NCBI RefSeq assembly: GCF_016808335.1
Contig: NC_053144.1
Location: forward strand, 69,983,400-70,047,399
DNA: 64,000 bases
Reading direction: 5' to 3'
DNA from: Panicum virgatum
Taxonomy: Eukaryota > Streptophyta > Magnoliopsida > Poales > Poaceae
In this document: in pieces, positions 1-13,700 of the stretch
Position numbering within the stretch: the first letter of the stretch is position 1
Layout: every line of letters begins with the position of its first letter
Program-made: the position numbers and the translations under genes
Notes under the pieces: generated by a model
Told to the model about the DNA's origin: nothing
The model's input: the letters and a program-made list of their open reading frames with translations, nothing else
Databases searched by the model: none

Positions 1-1430
1 CAGACGTGGGACCTCGTGCCGCGTCCGTCTGGTTGCAATGTGGTCACCGGCAAGTGGATCTGGACGCATAAGCGTCGGGCTGATGGCACACTGGAGCGTT
101 ACAAGGCTCGCTGGGTTCTCCGGGGATTCACCCAGCGGCCTGGGGTGGACTACGATGAGACCTTCAGCCCAGAGGTGAAGCCTGCTACTGTGCGCACGGT
201 CCTCTCACTCGCGCTCTCTCGCTCCTGGCCTGTGCACCAGCTGGATGTGAAGAATGCGTTTCTTCACGACACTCTGTCAGAAACAGTGTACTGCTCCCAG
301 CCGGCGGGATTTGTGGACTCGAGTCGTCCGGATATGGTCTGCCGGCTCAACAAGTCCCTCTATGGTCTGAAGCAGGCTCCTCGGGCTACTCTCGGTTCGC
401 CACGTTCTTGCTGACTTTGGGATTCACCGAGGCCAAGGCTGACACTTCTCTCTTCGTCTACCGCCGTGGGGATGAGACTGCCTACCTGCTGCTCTATGTT
501 GATGACATTGTGCTCACCGCCTCCAGTCAGCAGTTGCTTGAGCGCGTCATCTCCTTCCTGCAGCAGGAGTTTGCTATGTAGGATCTTGGTCAGCTCCACC
601 ATTTCTTGGGCGTTACTGTTGAGACTCGCCCGTCTGGCCTGTTCCTTCACCAGCGGCAGTATGCACTCGACATTCTGGAGGATGACTGATTGCAAGCCAT
701 GCTCCACTCCTGTCGATACTCAGGCGAAGCTGTCTGATGATCTGGGTGATCCGGTGGCTGATCCTGCTGCCTACCGGAGTCTGGCGAGCGCTTTGCAGTA
801 CCTGACCTTCACCCGGCCGGATCTCACCTATGCCGTTCAGCAGGTCTGTCTTCACATACATGATCCCAGCGAGTCTCACCTTGTTGCGCTGAAGCGCCTC
901 CTCCGGTACGTCCGTGGCACTGTTGGCTTCGGCTTGATTCTTCACCGCTCTCCTACCCCTGAGTTGGTGGTCTACACCGACGCTGACTGGGCTGGCTGCC
1001 CGGACACTCGCTGCTCCACTTCCGGCTACGCCGTCTTCCTGGGCGGCAATCTGGTCTCATGGTCGTCCAATCGGCAACCGGTTGTCTCACGCTCCAGTGC
1101 TGAGGCGGAGTACCGGGCTGTCGCTAACGGCGTGGCGGAGGCGTCCTGGCTTCGACAGCTCTTGGCGGAGCTCCACAGCCCGCTCGCCAAGAGCACACTC
1201 GTCTACTGTGACAACGTCAGCGCCGTGTATCTCTCCACCAACCCCGTCCAGCACCAGCGGACGAAGCATGTGGAGATCGACCTACATTCGTGCGCGACAG
1301 AGTCGCCGTCGGCGATGTTCGGGTTCTCCATGTCACGACCACCTCCCAATTTGCTGACATCTTCACCAAGGGACTGCCCTCCTCGACCTTCTCGGAGTTT
1401 CGCTCCAGCCTCAACGTAGCAGGTGGCTAG
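1..1430 (+). pseudogene. Copia reverse transcriptase / RNase H, copy A, degenerate
   Basis: Translation shows RT landmarks ([28 protein letters not shown]) and RNase H landmarks ([37 protein letters not shown]). Compared with the sister copies it has a 4-nt deletion near 386, a stop codon at 579-581, an 8-nt deletion near 680 that restores frame, and a 1-nt deletion near 1286 that shifts the C-terminus. The usual stop would be at 1428-1430. This is dead coding sequence of the element, not a host gene. Confidence 0.9.
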
Positions 1431-1580
1431 TTCTGGCTGCGGGGGGTCTTTGCCCTTTGTACTTTCTTCTTGTCCAGTCTTGAACACCGCTGCGTCGGTA
1501 GTTCAGACTGCGGGGGGTGTTAGCTTTCTTGTTGTCTAGTCTTGAACACCGCTGCGCCGGTAGTTCAGACTGCGGGGGGG

Positions 1581-1696
1581 TGTTGGAGTATATTGAGCCC
1601 ATGTATAGAGGCTCATCTAGAGGCCCATGTATAGGAACTATATAACCCACCCTTCTAGGGTTTGGAGGAATACAAGTGACTATTCTCTCCTTAACA
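1581..1696 (+). repeat. 3' LTR of Copia copy A
   Basis: It starts TGTTGGAGTATATTGAGCCC directly after a G-rich polypurine tract and ends with CA at 1696. It matches the 5' and 3' LTRs of the copies at 9293 and 12006 along most of its length. The 5 bases after it (GACTG) should be the target duplication, but the partner is outside the window. The right boundary is inferred from the TG...CA rule. Confidence 0.8.
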
Positions 1697-1735
1697 GACT
1701 GGACAAATCTTAACATGCAAGGAAAATCGAATTAC

Positions 1736-4700
1736 CATAGTACAGAAGTAGAATCCAACAGTTGTCACATAGAAGGATAACATCCTGAAGAAGTCAAAAA
1801 GCTGTCCAAGTCTATATATGTCTCGGCTAAGAACTTGTTCGCCGTTTCCTCCAGCAACTTTTCCTTCAAATAGTGCAATCTGATTAAGTCCAACATCCCT
1901 ACCTTTGCCCACCTACAGGAATAATTTTAATGTCACCAGAGTGTTTGCAGGACAGCAATGTTGCTCCCTTTTAATTAATACAGTGGAAAGCAATGGAGGT
2001 CCATGAGTGGCAAAATAGCAAAGAGAATCACCATCAGAAAGAATGTTCACTAAATTAAAGAATTCCTGGTCAAGAAGTTCAGTTAGAGGCAGAGTGTCAT
2101 ATAAGGCATGTGTACATGTAGAATCAACAGTACAAGTAACATATCTTATTTGATAAGGTGGACAAGATTTTCAGATAAGCCCTTTCCTTGAAGTGGCAGC
2201 AGTGACTAGCCTCTAAAGACACCATAGAGGTTTCGAACAAATGATCCAATCGCAGATTAACCAGCTACAACCATAAACCTCTCTGAGTAACAACAGCCAT
2301 GCTTAAGTTTAGTAGCAGGTCAAATGCTGAATAATTAGTCTTAAAAAGACTTAAGTCGTCATTTCTTTGGACCAGACAAATATAAATGCATGGGCATGCA
2401 ACTGTATGATTAATGAGAATCTTAACTCACAACCATAACTGCAAGCTAGATAAAAGAGTGTTTGAGTATATTTGGTAGTATAGGAAATATCTCGGGGAGG
2501 TTTCTTGGCCCCCAAGTCTAGTACCCACTATATATACGCCCTCGAAGCTCAATGCAATACAAGCCACGATTCATACGCAATCTATCCTTCCTACAAATAG
2601 TCAGTTACAGTTTTCCTCTCCTGCGCGTTCGAGAAAAAAAAAGTTACAGTTTTCCTTAGGAACCAACTTTATCTATCTGCGACAAAAAGGTAAATAACCT
2701 TCCTCACACAACCGTATTGTCCAACAAGAGCACAAAGGAAACTGTGATGATGTATGGGTTCGATTTTGTTATTTAGCCAAGTCTCCATACAGAACCCTAA
2801 TAGCTTGTCTTTATAGTCTACCAACCAAACTAGGCTTGAGGTTTTCTTGAATGATGTAGCTAGTGGAAAGCAAGGGTGTAATACCAATGAAGAAAATTCA
2901 AACAGCAAGGGCAGGAGAATTTAAACCTGAATATACTCATGATGAGTTATGCTGCCTTGACGCAGAGTTGAGTTGAATCCTGCATTTCATATAAGCATCA
3001 GTAAGCTCGGCTCCAAAATATTAATAGGGTTAAACAACTACCTAAGTATTTAACAGGGACAATCCTAAGAATCACAAAAATAATAGTACATCATAGTGGT
3101 GCGTACTTAATGAGACGGAACAAATAGCTCTCAGAATGAGGAAAAGCAGAAAAAAGGGCTAGAAGTTTAACCTGCATATATATCCTCACTGATATTAATG
3201 CTTCGTGAGGCCTTACTGATTCCACCCCTTGTTATATGAAAAATTCTATCAAAAACATCTGGATGGCCATAATGCATTCTCACTCTGCAAAACCCAAAAA
3301 AAAAATCTAGTGTTAACCTCACATAATTTTAGCTGATACTCATGTCAAATAGAAAATATATTATGCAAAAGCACTTACTTCAGTGGGTTAGCAAGAACAC
3401 GCTGTCCTAAAGTCACGAAACTAGTTTCCTGATTAGACATAAATGAGGCCAGGGAGGAAACACTATAGAAGCATAATGTTGTTAGAACTCAATTTTATTG
3501 TTGAAGTAATTCACACAACTTATTCACTAAAAGTTAGTGAATAATACCTTCCCGTGAAGACATGCTCTCGAACACCAAGAATAGAAGGGTAATGCTTGCC
3601 ACGCTTCAGAGAGAACTCCTCGAGCAGGTTTCTCATTTTAAGTGCCTCCTCGAAGTAGTTGTCCTACAAAACAGAACAACTAAGCACTGGATAAACAAAT
3701 ACAACATTTTCCAACTGACACACTAGTTAAACAAACAGTAAAAATATCGATAACAGAATTATTTGTCTGCATTCCATCCTTTTGTCAAACTGAAAAAGAC
3801 TTGGCCTTAATAGAAGAAATCCATGGACAAAATACAAATGACAAATACAAGGCAATTCTGACTTAGATTTGATCCAATATTAAGTGAGAGGGTGACATTC
3901 AAGAAGGAAATCCATGAGCAGTTTTACAAAAATTGGAAGTCAGTATATCACATGCATCACATAAAACTGGTGGCAGGTTACAAGTCAATTTATCATCAAG
4001 TGAACAAGTATTTACCTTAAAAGGTTCAAACTTCAAAGAAAAATTATAATAATTAACTCAGAATAAAAAAGGCAAAAAATGAGCACATTTGTATACCTGA
4101 TTCATATCAATAGTTTGCACTGCATTTCCACGAGTGAATATTATGGCATGATTTTGGTTTTCGGGTTTCCCCTCCCCAAGCTTTGGGTTGCCAGGCAATT
4201 TGATGGAATAAATTTCCTGCAAGATAAAGTTTAACCTATTGAATATGAGAATGAATGTAATGTTCAAATAAATTTCCTTGCTGCACTGCACTGCAAAGTC
4301 TATAGCCCGCTAAAAAATCTAGAATGGACAACCAATGCACTCAAGGGGTGAAAACCCTGTCACATGTAATCAACCAGGGTGTACAAACTACTGGCATTCA
4401 AGAATTTAATGCATGCAATAGAAATTTAAAGCCAAGAAGGTAGTTCTAACAAGACATATGATAAGGGTGATAAACCACTAGATACAGGACAGAAAGTTTG
4501 CTCTTTACAAAAAAACGGAGATACAAAATAGTGTTATTAATGACTGACCTTATCCTTCCCATGAATATCGGCTTTAACAAGCTTTGAGTAATACTCTGTG
4601 CTGGGCTTTCCGTTCTTCACAATCTCAACTTCGCCGATGTAAGCAACTCTAAGAGCTTCATTCCTAAGAAAGATGGTACAAAATATTATAGGCGGTGTAA

Positions 4701-7700
4701 CACAACAAATAACAGAACTAAAGGGACCTCAGAGTTTGTGTGCTGGTTGTGAAAGAGAGACAGAGAACTAACTAGGCTCCATAAGTTCTTTACAAAGAGA
4801 GACACAAGAACAAGCAAGGACATTTCTAGCACATAAACAGAAAGCACCTTTGCATTAATAGGGCTATATCTGCAGCTTCGGGTTTGCCTTCTCCCTTCTG
4901 TTTTCCATAAATTTGGCAGGTGACCACATAGGTAAACTTCAAATCAGCCTGTGCACGTGCCTCAGGAGACAACTCAAAATGTGTATCAGCTGAACCAGCC
5001 AAAGCAAATGTAGAATCCCGATCTAGCAAAGAAAAACAACAGAAAAGGGGATATTCATTCAGAGACAAATATCATTTATGCATCTTGCAAGCTAAGTAAT
5101 ACAGATACCTTCAGATTGTATCCTCTCCAAATAACTCTGCAGCATAAGGGCTTTTCTATAGTACATCATACCACGAACTGCAAAGCAACATAGTACAAAA
5201 GGTGTTGAAGTGATTGTATTCAAGCTTTTGAAGAGAATGGAAAACAAGTTACAATATAAATACTCATACGGTCATGGTTTAGTCTTTGCTCATTGCATAA
5301 GAAAACAACAATAAGCACACATTGTTGGTGTATATGTGAGCCCATGTATAGAGGCCCATCTAGAGGCCCATGTATAGGATCTATATATCCCACCCTTCTA
5401 GGGTTTGGAGGAATACAAGCTATTATTCTCCTGACCACAAGGGGTACCGATGCTTTGACCTCACCTCTCGCCGCGTCCTGATCTCCCGACACGTTGTCTT
5501 TGACGAGTCGGATTTCCCATACTCCACCTCATCCACACCTTCTTCTGACCCTGAGTTGGATTCACTGTTTTCGACTGACCCGGTGGTTTAGCCACCGTTA
5601 CCTGTCTGTCCTTTCCCTGCAGGTTTTCCCGGTACACCGGCACCGCTTCCGGTGATCCCTGCTGCGCCGAGCGAGGCACCGGTGCCCACGCTCGTGCCAC
5701 GCGCGGCCCCTGGACCTCCGGTTGTGCCGCGCGCGGACCCGGTGTCTCCTGCTGCGCCACTCGCGGCCCCGGTGCCTTCCCCTGCACCTGCACGGTACGC
5801 TCAGCCGGTGCAGGTGTACCGGTGTCGTTCGGCACCGACACCGGCGCCGCCTCCGGCTCCGGAGCCTCCTGCGACGCCTACACCGGAGCCGTCGCCGCCG
5901 CCGCCTCCACCGGCTCCCTCTCGAGCCGAGCCGGCAGTGTACCACCCGCCAGTCATCCATTGGGATCCTCGGCATATCCAACCCATGGTGACTCATCTCA
6001 GGCCGCGACTCTCTCCGCCACCGAGGGAGAGCCGCAGGTCTCTCCGGTACCCTCCTCTGTCCGCGACGCCTTGGCGGATCCTCACTGGCGTCGCGCGATG
6101 GAAGAGGAGTACGCGGCTCTTCTCGCCAACCAGACGTGGGACCTCGTGCCGCGTCCGTCTGGTTGCAATGTGGTGACTGGTAAGTGGATCTGGACGCATA
6201 AGCGTCGGGCTGACGGCGCACTGGAGCGCTACAAGGCTCGCTGGGTTCTCCGGGGGTTCTTGCTGACATTGGGGTTCACCGAGGCCAAGTCTGACATGTC
6301 TCTCTTCATCTATCGCCGAGGGGATTAGCCTGCCTATTTGCTGCTCCATGTTGATGACATTGTACTCACAGCCTCCAGTCAGCATTTGCTTCAGAGTGTC
6401 ATCTCCTCTCTGCAGCAGGAGTTTGCTATGAAGGATCTTGGTCAGCTCCACCACATCTTGGGCGTCACTGTTGAGCCTCGCCCGTCTGGTCTTCTCCTTC
6501 ACCAACGGCAGTACGCACTAGATATTCTGGAGCGGGCTGGGATGGCTGATTGCAAGCCCTACTCCGCTCCTGTCGACACTCAGGTGAAGTTGTCTGCTGA
6601 TCTGGGTGATCCGGTGGCTGATCCTACTGCCTACCGGAGTCTGGCCGGCGCTTTGCAGTACCTCACCTTCACCGGGCCGGACCTTACCTACGCTGTTCAG
6701 CAGGTCTGTCTCCATATGCATGATCCCCGGGAGTGGCACCTTGCTGCGCTGAAGCGTCTCCTCCGCTACGTGCGTGGCACTGTGGACCTCGGTCTGGTGC
6801 TTCACCGCTCGTCCTCTGCTGAGCTGGTTGTCTACACCGACGCTGACTGGGCTGGCTATCCGGACACTCGCCGCTCCACTTCTGGCTACGCCGTTTTCCT
6901 GGGCTCCAGTGCCGAGGCGGAGTACCGTGCTGTCGCTAACGGCGTGGCGGAGGCGTCCTGGCTACGACAGCTCTTGGCGGAGCTCCACAGCCCGCTCGCC
7001 AAGAGCACGCTCGTCTACTGCGACAACATCAGCGCCGTGTACCTCTCCACCATCCCCGTCCAGTATCAGCGGACGAAACATGTGGAGATCGACATGCACT
7101 TCGTGCACGGCAAGATCGCCATTGGTGATGTTCGGGTACTCCATGTCCCGACTACCTCCCAGTTTGCCGACATCTTCACCAAGGGACTACCCTCCTCGAC
7201 CTTCTCGGAGTTTCGCTCCAGCCTCAACGTAGCAGGTGGCTAGTTGTGGCTGCGGGGGGTATTTGCCCTTTGTACTCTCTTCTTGTCCAGTCTTGAACAC
7301 CACTGCGACGGTAGTTCAGACTGCGGGGGAGTGTTGGCTTTCTTGTTGTCCAGTCTTGAACACCGCTGCGCCGGTAGTTCAGACTGCGGGGGGTGTTGGT
7401 GTATATGTGAGCCCATATATAGAGGCCCATCTAAAGACCCATGTATAGGATCTATATATCCCACCCTTCTAGAGTTTGGAGGAATACAAGTTATTATTCT
7501 CTCCATCACACATGACTTAAAACACGGGAGTCACCATCAGATCAGTCTTCTCTCATGTATCAGAAATCAATAACAAGCAAACATGACTTCAAACAATGGA
7601 GTAAATGAGAAATACAGAGTACTGATATACTATTCAAGATTCACACATCAATGAACAACCATAAAAAATTAAGCTACTTGTGTAATCAGGGGCATCAACC

Positions 7701-10700
7701 CAAAATAGGAAAGTGTATGGTTTCTCAAACAAGAATGAGATAAAAAGCTAGCAAAAAATTTAGTTGTTCACAAATTCAGATAAAAGAAGGTCCTAATATA
7801 GAAAACAGGATCAAGTGAAAGCAAACATGAGCCTATCAAATTAATATACCATATGTAGAACACACATAGGCTTAAGAGGATAACAAACCAGTTCGTGCCA
7901 AGGTCTGTCCACGATAAGAAGCCCACAGACGTAGCTCAAGTATGTCATTTGGGTTGCCAAAAAGTTCAGAGTCTGCTGCATTTTCATCCCTGTTGATACG
8001 AGTAAGGAAATTCTTCCATTCATCTGTTTACATAAGTCAATCACAATAGAAATGTTAAACGGGGGAAACGTGATTTCATACAGTAAGTGAAAGTTCCATC
8101 ATTACACCAGAAAGGTTATTACACATAATGCTAGCTTGCAAGAGACATCAGATAGCAGGCACCCATACTGGTTTCAACAATAAGCAAAATAGAGTAGATA
8201 GTACCCTCTGTTCTTTTCATTTTGGGGGAGATCCATAATACTACATCAAACATTAATTGCGATTTTTTTATAAACAAAGAAAAAATCCAATGGCGATTTA
8301 AATATTAACTATTTTTTCCTCTAAAATAACAGCACCGGAATCAATACAGGAAGTACAGCTGTACTAAATTATAGTGCCATTTGTCGAGTACCTAGGCAAT
8401 AGATCCCAAAAATACAGACAGATCCTAAGATACAATGGGCTTATGAGCCTTATGAGTGCATTTATGACATGGGAAGAATATGTCAGTTAACGGCGTGTGG
8501 ACAGGTCCATCCTTCTACTTCGAGCAAGTATGGGCTACATTTTGGAATGGAAAATATACACCCTATGAGCACACCTCTACCGAATAAACTTGATCCACGG
8601 AAAGCCAGGCAATGAGATGTACATTCATTGACATTGTTCTGGAGTAAACTCAACTGAGTGCAGGAGATTCATATAAGTCAACTCGGAGGCTCCTAGGATG
8701 TGCCATCCTTATTCGTTTGATCATTTCAACTTCTTAGGACAGCATTAGAGTTGAGTAAAAGGGTTCCATGTTTATCACCAATTGTTGCCACTACCTAGGA
8801 AGTTTGAGTGTCAGTGTTTCTTGGAGAGGCCCCAACCCCAAGTGTTGTTAAGGCAGGTGCTCGCCTATTTTGCAGAAGAAAAGAATAACCACTAGTTGAA
8901 TTGAAACAAGGCTCGAATGCTCCAATGACGGGTGAGCGTCAACTTTCCATCACCTAAGGATAAATTCACATCTCTCAATCTGGGCTCTTTCTCATTCTTA
9001 AGCTTGTAGCATTTTCAGTTCCAGACAGCAAGCACCCTAAAAACTGAAAGTTTTTTGTCACCATATCACAGCAGAATCCTTAAGGAGTGGAATGTTTCTA
9101 AAGAGGTAGCTTCGGATAGGAGCACTTGGAGACTAGCTATCAACGTGCCTGAACCGTGACCTTTGTTTCTTTTTGGGTTTCATCTCTAGCCTACTCCAAC
9201 TTGCTTGGGACAAAAGGCTATGTTGTTGTCGTTGTATATCACAGCAGAACCCTAATTTACGAGATTAAAATACTGAACTACCTAGCAACCATTGTTGGAG
9301 TATATTGAGCCCATGTGTATAGAGGCCCATCTAGAGGCCCATGTGTAGTTGTTATATATACCCACCCTTCTAGAGTTGGAGGAATAGAGGAATTATTCTC
9401 TCTCCTCTCTCTTCTCCCTGCCGCAGCAGCCGCCGACGGCGCCATGGTTGGCCGCCGGCCGCCGGCACCACCCCCCTCCTTCTCCTCCCTCTCCTCCTTC
9501 CCTCCTCTTCCCTCCTCCTCCTCCTCCCCTGCGCCGGGCGCTGCCTCTGCGCGGGCTGCCGCCGCGGCCTGGTCTCTGCAGCCCGCCGCCACCGCCGCCG
9601 CTCCGGCTGGCGCTATCGGCGCAGGGCCCCTGCAGCCCGCCGTCGCCGCCTGGGCCCGACCCGAGGGTCACCTCTCGCCGCGTTCTGATCTCCCGACACG
9701 TCGTCTTCGACGAGTCGAATTTCCCCTACTCCACCTCCTCCACACCTTCTGATCCCGAGCTGACGTCTCTGTTTCCGACTGACCCGGTGGTTCACCCACC
9801 GTTACCTGTCTGTCCTTTTCCTGCAGGTTTTCCCGGCGCACCGGCACCGCTTCCGGTGATCCCTGCTGCGCCGAGCGCGGGCCCGGTGCCCGCGGTCGCG
9901 CCACGCGCGGCCCCCGGACCTCCGGTCGTGCCATGCACGGACCCGGTGTCTCCCACTGCGCCACGCGCGGCCCCGGTGCCTTTCCCTGCACCTGAGCGGT
10001 ACACTCAGCCGGTGCAGGTGTACCGGCGTCGCTCGGCGCCGAACCCGGCGTCGCAGCGGTACGCTCAGCCGGTGCAGGTGTACCGGCGTCGTTCGACGTC
10101 GACACCGGCGCCGCCTCCTGCTCCGGAGGCTCCTGCGACGCCGACACCGGAGCCGTCGCCGCCGCCACCTCCTCCGGCTCCCTCTCGAGCCGAGCTGGAG
10201 GTGTACCACCCGCCGGTCATCCATCGGGATCCTCGGCATATCCATCCCCTGGTGACTCGGCGGATGGCGTCCCAGACCGCGACTCTCTCCGCCACCGAGG
10301 GAGAGCCGCTGGTCTCTCTGGTACACTCCTCTGTCCGCGACGCCTTGGTGGATCCTCACTGGCGTCGCGCGATGGAAGAGTACGCGGCTCTTCTTGCCAA
10401 CCAGACGTGGGACCTCGTGCCGCGTACGTCTGGTTCCAATGTGGTGACTGGCAAGTGGATCTGGATGCACAAGCGTCGGGCTGACAGCACACTGGAGCGC
10501 TACAAGGCTCGCTGGGTTCTCCGGGGGTTCACTCAGCGGCCTGGTGTGGACTATGATGAGACCTTCAGCCCGGTTGTGATGCCCGCTATGGTGCGCACAG
10601 TCCTCTCGCTTGCGCTCTCGCGCACTTGGCCTGTGCACCAGCTGGACGTGAATAATGTGTTTCTTTACGGCACCTTGTCAGAGACTGTTTACTGCTCTCA

Positions 10701-13700
10701 GCCTGCGGGATTTGTAGACTCGAGTCGTTCGGATATGGTCTGCCGGCTCAACAAGTCTCTCTATGGACTGAAGCAGGCTCCACGGGCTTGGTACTCTCGG
10801 TTCGCCACGTTCATGATGACACTGGGGTTCACCGAGGCCAAATCTGACACGTCTCTCTTCATCTACCGCCGTGGGGATGAGACGGCATATCTACTGCTAT
10901 ATGTCGACGACATTGTGCTCACAGCTTCCAGTCAGCAGTTACTTCAGAGTGTAATATCTCTGCAGCAGGAGTTCGCTATGAAGGATCTCGGTCAGCTCCA
11001 CTTCTTGGGCGTCACTGTTGAGCCTCGTCCGTCTGGTCTTCTCCTTCACCAGCAGCAGTACGCCCTCGATATTCTGGAGCGGGCTGGGATGACTGATTGC
11101 AAGCCCTGCTCCACTCCAGTCGACACTCAGGCGAAGCTGTCTGCTGATCTGGGTGATCCGGTGGATGATCCTACTGCCTACCGGAGTCCGGCTGGCGCTT
11201 TGCAGTACCTCACCTTCACCAGGCCGGATCTCACCTACGCTGTTCAGCAGGTCTGTCACCATATGCATGATCCCCGGGAGTCACACCTTGCTGCGCTGAA
11301 GCGTTTCCTCCGGTACGTCCGTGGCACTGTGGACCTCGGCCTGGTACTTCACCGCTCGCCCTCTGCTGAGCTGGTGGTCTACAGTGACGCTGACTGGGCC
11401 GGCTGCCCGGACACTCGTCGCTCCACCTCCGGCTACGCCGTCTTCCTGGGCGGCAACCTGGTCTCCTGGTCGTCCAAGCGACAGCCGGTTGTCTCCCGCT
11501 CCAGTGCCGAGGCGGAGTACCGGGCTGTCGCTAACGGCGTGGCGGAGGCGTCCTGGATACGACAGCTCTTGGCGGAGCTCCACAGCCCGCTCGCCAAGAG
11601 CACGCTCGTCTACTGCGACAACGTCAGCGCCGTGTATCTCTCCACCAACCCCGTCCAGCATCAGCGGACGAAGCACGTGGAGATCGACCTACACTTCGTG
11701 CGCGACAGAGTCGCCATCGGCGATGTTCGGGTACTCCATGTCCCGACTACCTCCCAGTTTGCTGACATCTTCACCAAGGGGCTGCCCTCGTCGACCTTCT
11801 CGGAGTTTCGATCCAGCCTCAACGTAGCCGGTGGCTAGTTGTGGCGGGGGGGGGGGGGGGATTAGCCCTTTTGTGCTCTTCTTGTACTCTCATCTTGTCC
11901 AGTCTTGAACACCGCTGCGTCGGTTGTTCAGACTGCGGGGGGTGTTAGCTTTCTTGTTGTCCAGTCTTGAACACCGCTGCGCCGGTAGTTCAGACTGCGG
12001 GGGGGTGTTGGAGTATATTGAGCCCATGTGTATAGAGGCCCATCTAGAGGCCCATGTGTAGTTGTTATATATACCCACCCTTCTAGAGTTGGAGGAATAG
12101 AGGAATTATTCTCTCCATCAACCATGAAGCTCTATGCTTAAGGATCTTGCATGGTGGAGACATGCATGAGCAAATGGCGGACACTTTGACCCATTTTGAA
12201 AGAAATTTTGAATTTCACTAAACAATTCATACACCTCACAAGGAAACAGAATTACTCAAAGGTGCACAGCTTGAGCAAGAAAACAAGGGGATATCTCAAA
12301 TGGTTACACCTAGAATGATACTTTTTTTACATTTTCAAGGTTCATATTCCAATACTGTTTGCACTGTTCATGTAAAGGGAAAGAACAAACCTGGGTATAT
12401 CTTCTGCAGATAAAACAGTGTAGTTATACCATCTTCGTTTTTCTTCTGGAGTTCATTCATGCTGTAGAGAACAATCTCGGAGTAATATGGAGTAAACACA
12501 CTGCATAACAAAGTAAAACCCCCATTGGTATAACAATAACTGAACCACAGACAAAATCGAACGTAACAAGATAACCTACTGCTAACTAAAGTAAAAGGGG
12601 CAACAGAGGATCTAAAGGAGTCCCACCTAAAGGAAAACATTTCTGAAGCAGGCCTTGCAACAGGCATTTGCATAAACAGAGAGTTCGTAAAGAACTGAAG
12701 TCTCCGCCTGGCTTCCAAATTTTTAGGAACACTTGCAGCTGATTCTTTGATTGTCAAAAGTGAATACAATCGCTTGATCAAGTCCTTCTGGATATATAAT
12801 ACCGGCATAGATCAAACTAATGACTACAGAAAGACGCAGACCAGCAGAAAAATAAACATTAAACAAAGAACATCCAGTGCTCAAGACAATACCAATACAG
12901 GATCATTTGGCCACTTAAGATTATTGAAGAGGCGGCCTTCAGCTCTTGCTCTATTTATCTGAGTCCACTCATCAAGGTAATCCCTAATATTTATAAACAA
13001 AGGGCATTAGAAAGCAATTGCGAACATACAGATATGAAAATAATAAGGTCAGAATAGAAGAAATTACAAACAGATTGCAGACCTCATATCAACGGAAAAC
13101 ACTTCATGGTGAACAACTTCATATAGGTCCTGAATAGCATTAACTGCTCCCTTTTTCATATCACTTGACTCTGTGGTACCCCTCTACAAAACAGTGTATT
13201 AACAGTTATACATACTTGAGACGACACATGAATAAGGTGAACCCATATCTAAATTTGAGATTTGGCCCATCATTAAGGTTACAAAGAGTTAATGAACCTA
13301 TAAACTAATGCCAACCCTAGTACGTACCAGTATTCCAAGGACAGCAACAAGCTTGGCAATAACAATATGCAATTTGGAGAAATGAATATCACTTTGGATG
13401 TTCTTCTTTGAAATGCTTTCTTGGATACCACCATAAATTCTCTCCACCCTAAATTTTCCAAAGAACAATGTACCATAAAAAAATCTGTTGAATTTACAAG
13501 GTGAAATGGAACAGCGATAACAAAGCCTTTCAGTCCCAAGCAAGTTGGGGAAGGATAGAGATGATATAAAAGTTTGAAATGATAATAAAAACATTATAGA
13601 AAAAATAATTACCAGAGACGTCCTTCTTTCTCTAGTATTGATGTCAGAATATGATAAATGCTATGGAAGCACTCTACAACAGCATATTGCATGTATTCAT

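Larger units (their letters stand above)
1..1696 (+). mobile_element. Short-LTR Copia element, copy A (3' part only)
   Basis: The window opens inside a Ty1/Copia reverse transcriptase on the plus strand and continues through RNase H, a 3' repeat module and a 3' LTR (1581-1696). It belongs to the same family as copies at 5323-7508, 9293-12120 and 27769-33119. Its 5' half and 5' target duplication lie left of the window. It sits in an intron of the minus-strand callose synthase gene, ending only 39 bp from the splice donor at 1735. The short LTR and protein sequence suggest the Ale/Retrofit-like lineage, which is an inference. The coding part is broken, so this copy is not autonomous. Confidence 0.9.
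5323..7508 (+). mobile_element. Short-LTR Copia element, copy B, internally deleted
   Basis: Bounded by LTRs at 5323-5431 and 7394-7508 and by a perfect target duplication CACAT (5318-5322 and 7509-7513). Gag, protease, most of integrase and the primer binding site are missing: the 5' LTR is joined directly to the end of integrase ([11 protein letters not shown]). It lies in the intron between callose synthase exons 32 and 33, antisense to the gene. Further internal deletions remove part of RT (at about 6260) and of RNase H (at about 6907). It cannot encode a working element. Confidence 0.93.
9293..12120 (+). mobile_element. Short-LTR Copia element, copy C, deleted gag-integrase
   Basis: It is flanked by the target duplication ACCAT (9288-9292 and 12121-12125) with LTRs at 9293-9402 and 12006-12120. 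A short GC-rich leader is fused to the C-terminal tail of integrase, then RT and RNase H. Gag, protease and the integrase core are absent, and no TGGTATCAGA-type primer binding site is visible behind the 5' LTR. The two LTRs look identical over their shared 109 bp, so insertion is recent. It lies antisense in the intron between callose synthase exons 31 and 32. Confidence 0.93.

Noticed and set aside
5598..6505. Minus-strand frames opposite Copia pol in copies B, C and E
   Set aside because: Shadows of the plus-strand pol, rich in Arg/His, with no independent features.
8195..8345. TACCCTCTGTTCTTTTCATTT as a Stowaway-type end
   Set aside because: Only one end resembles a MITE terminus and no matching inverted end with TA was found.
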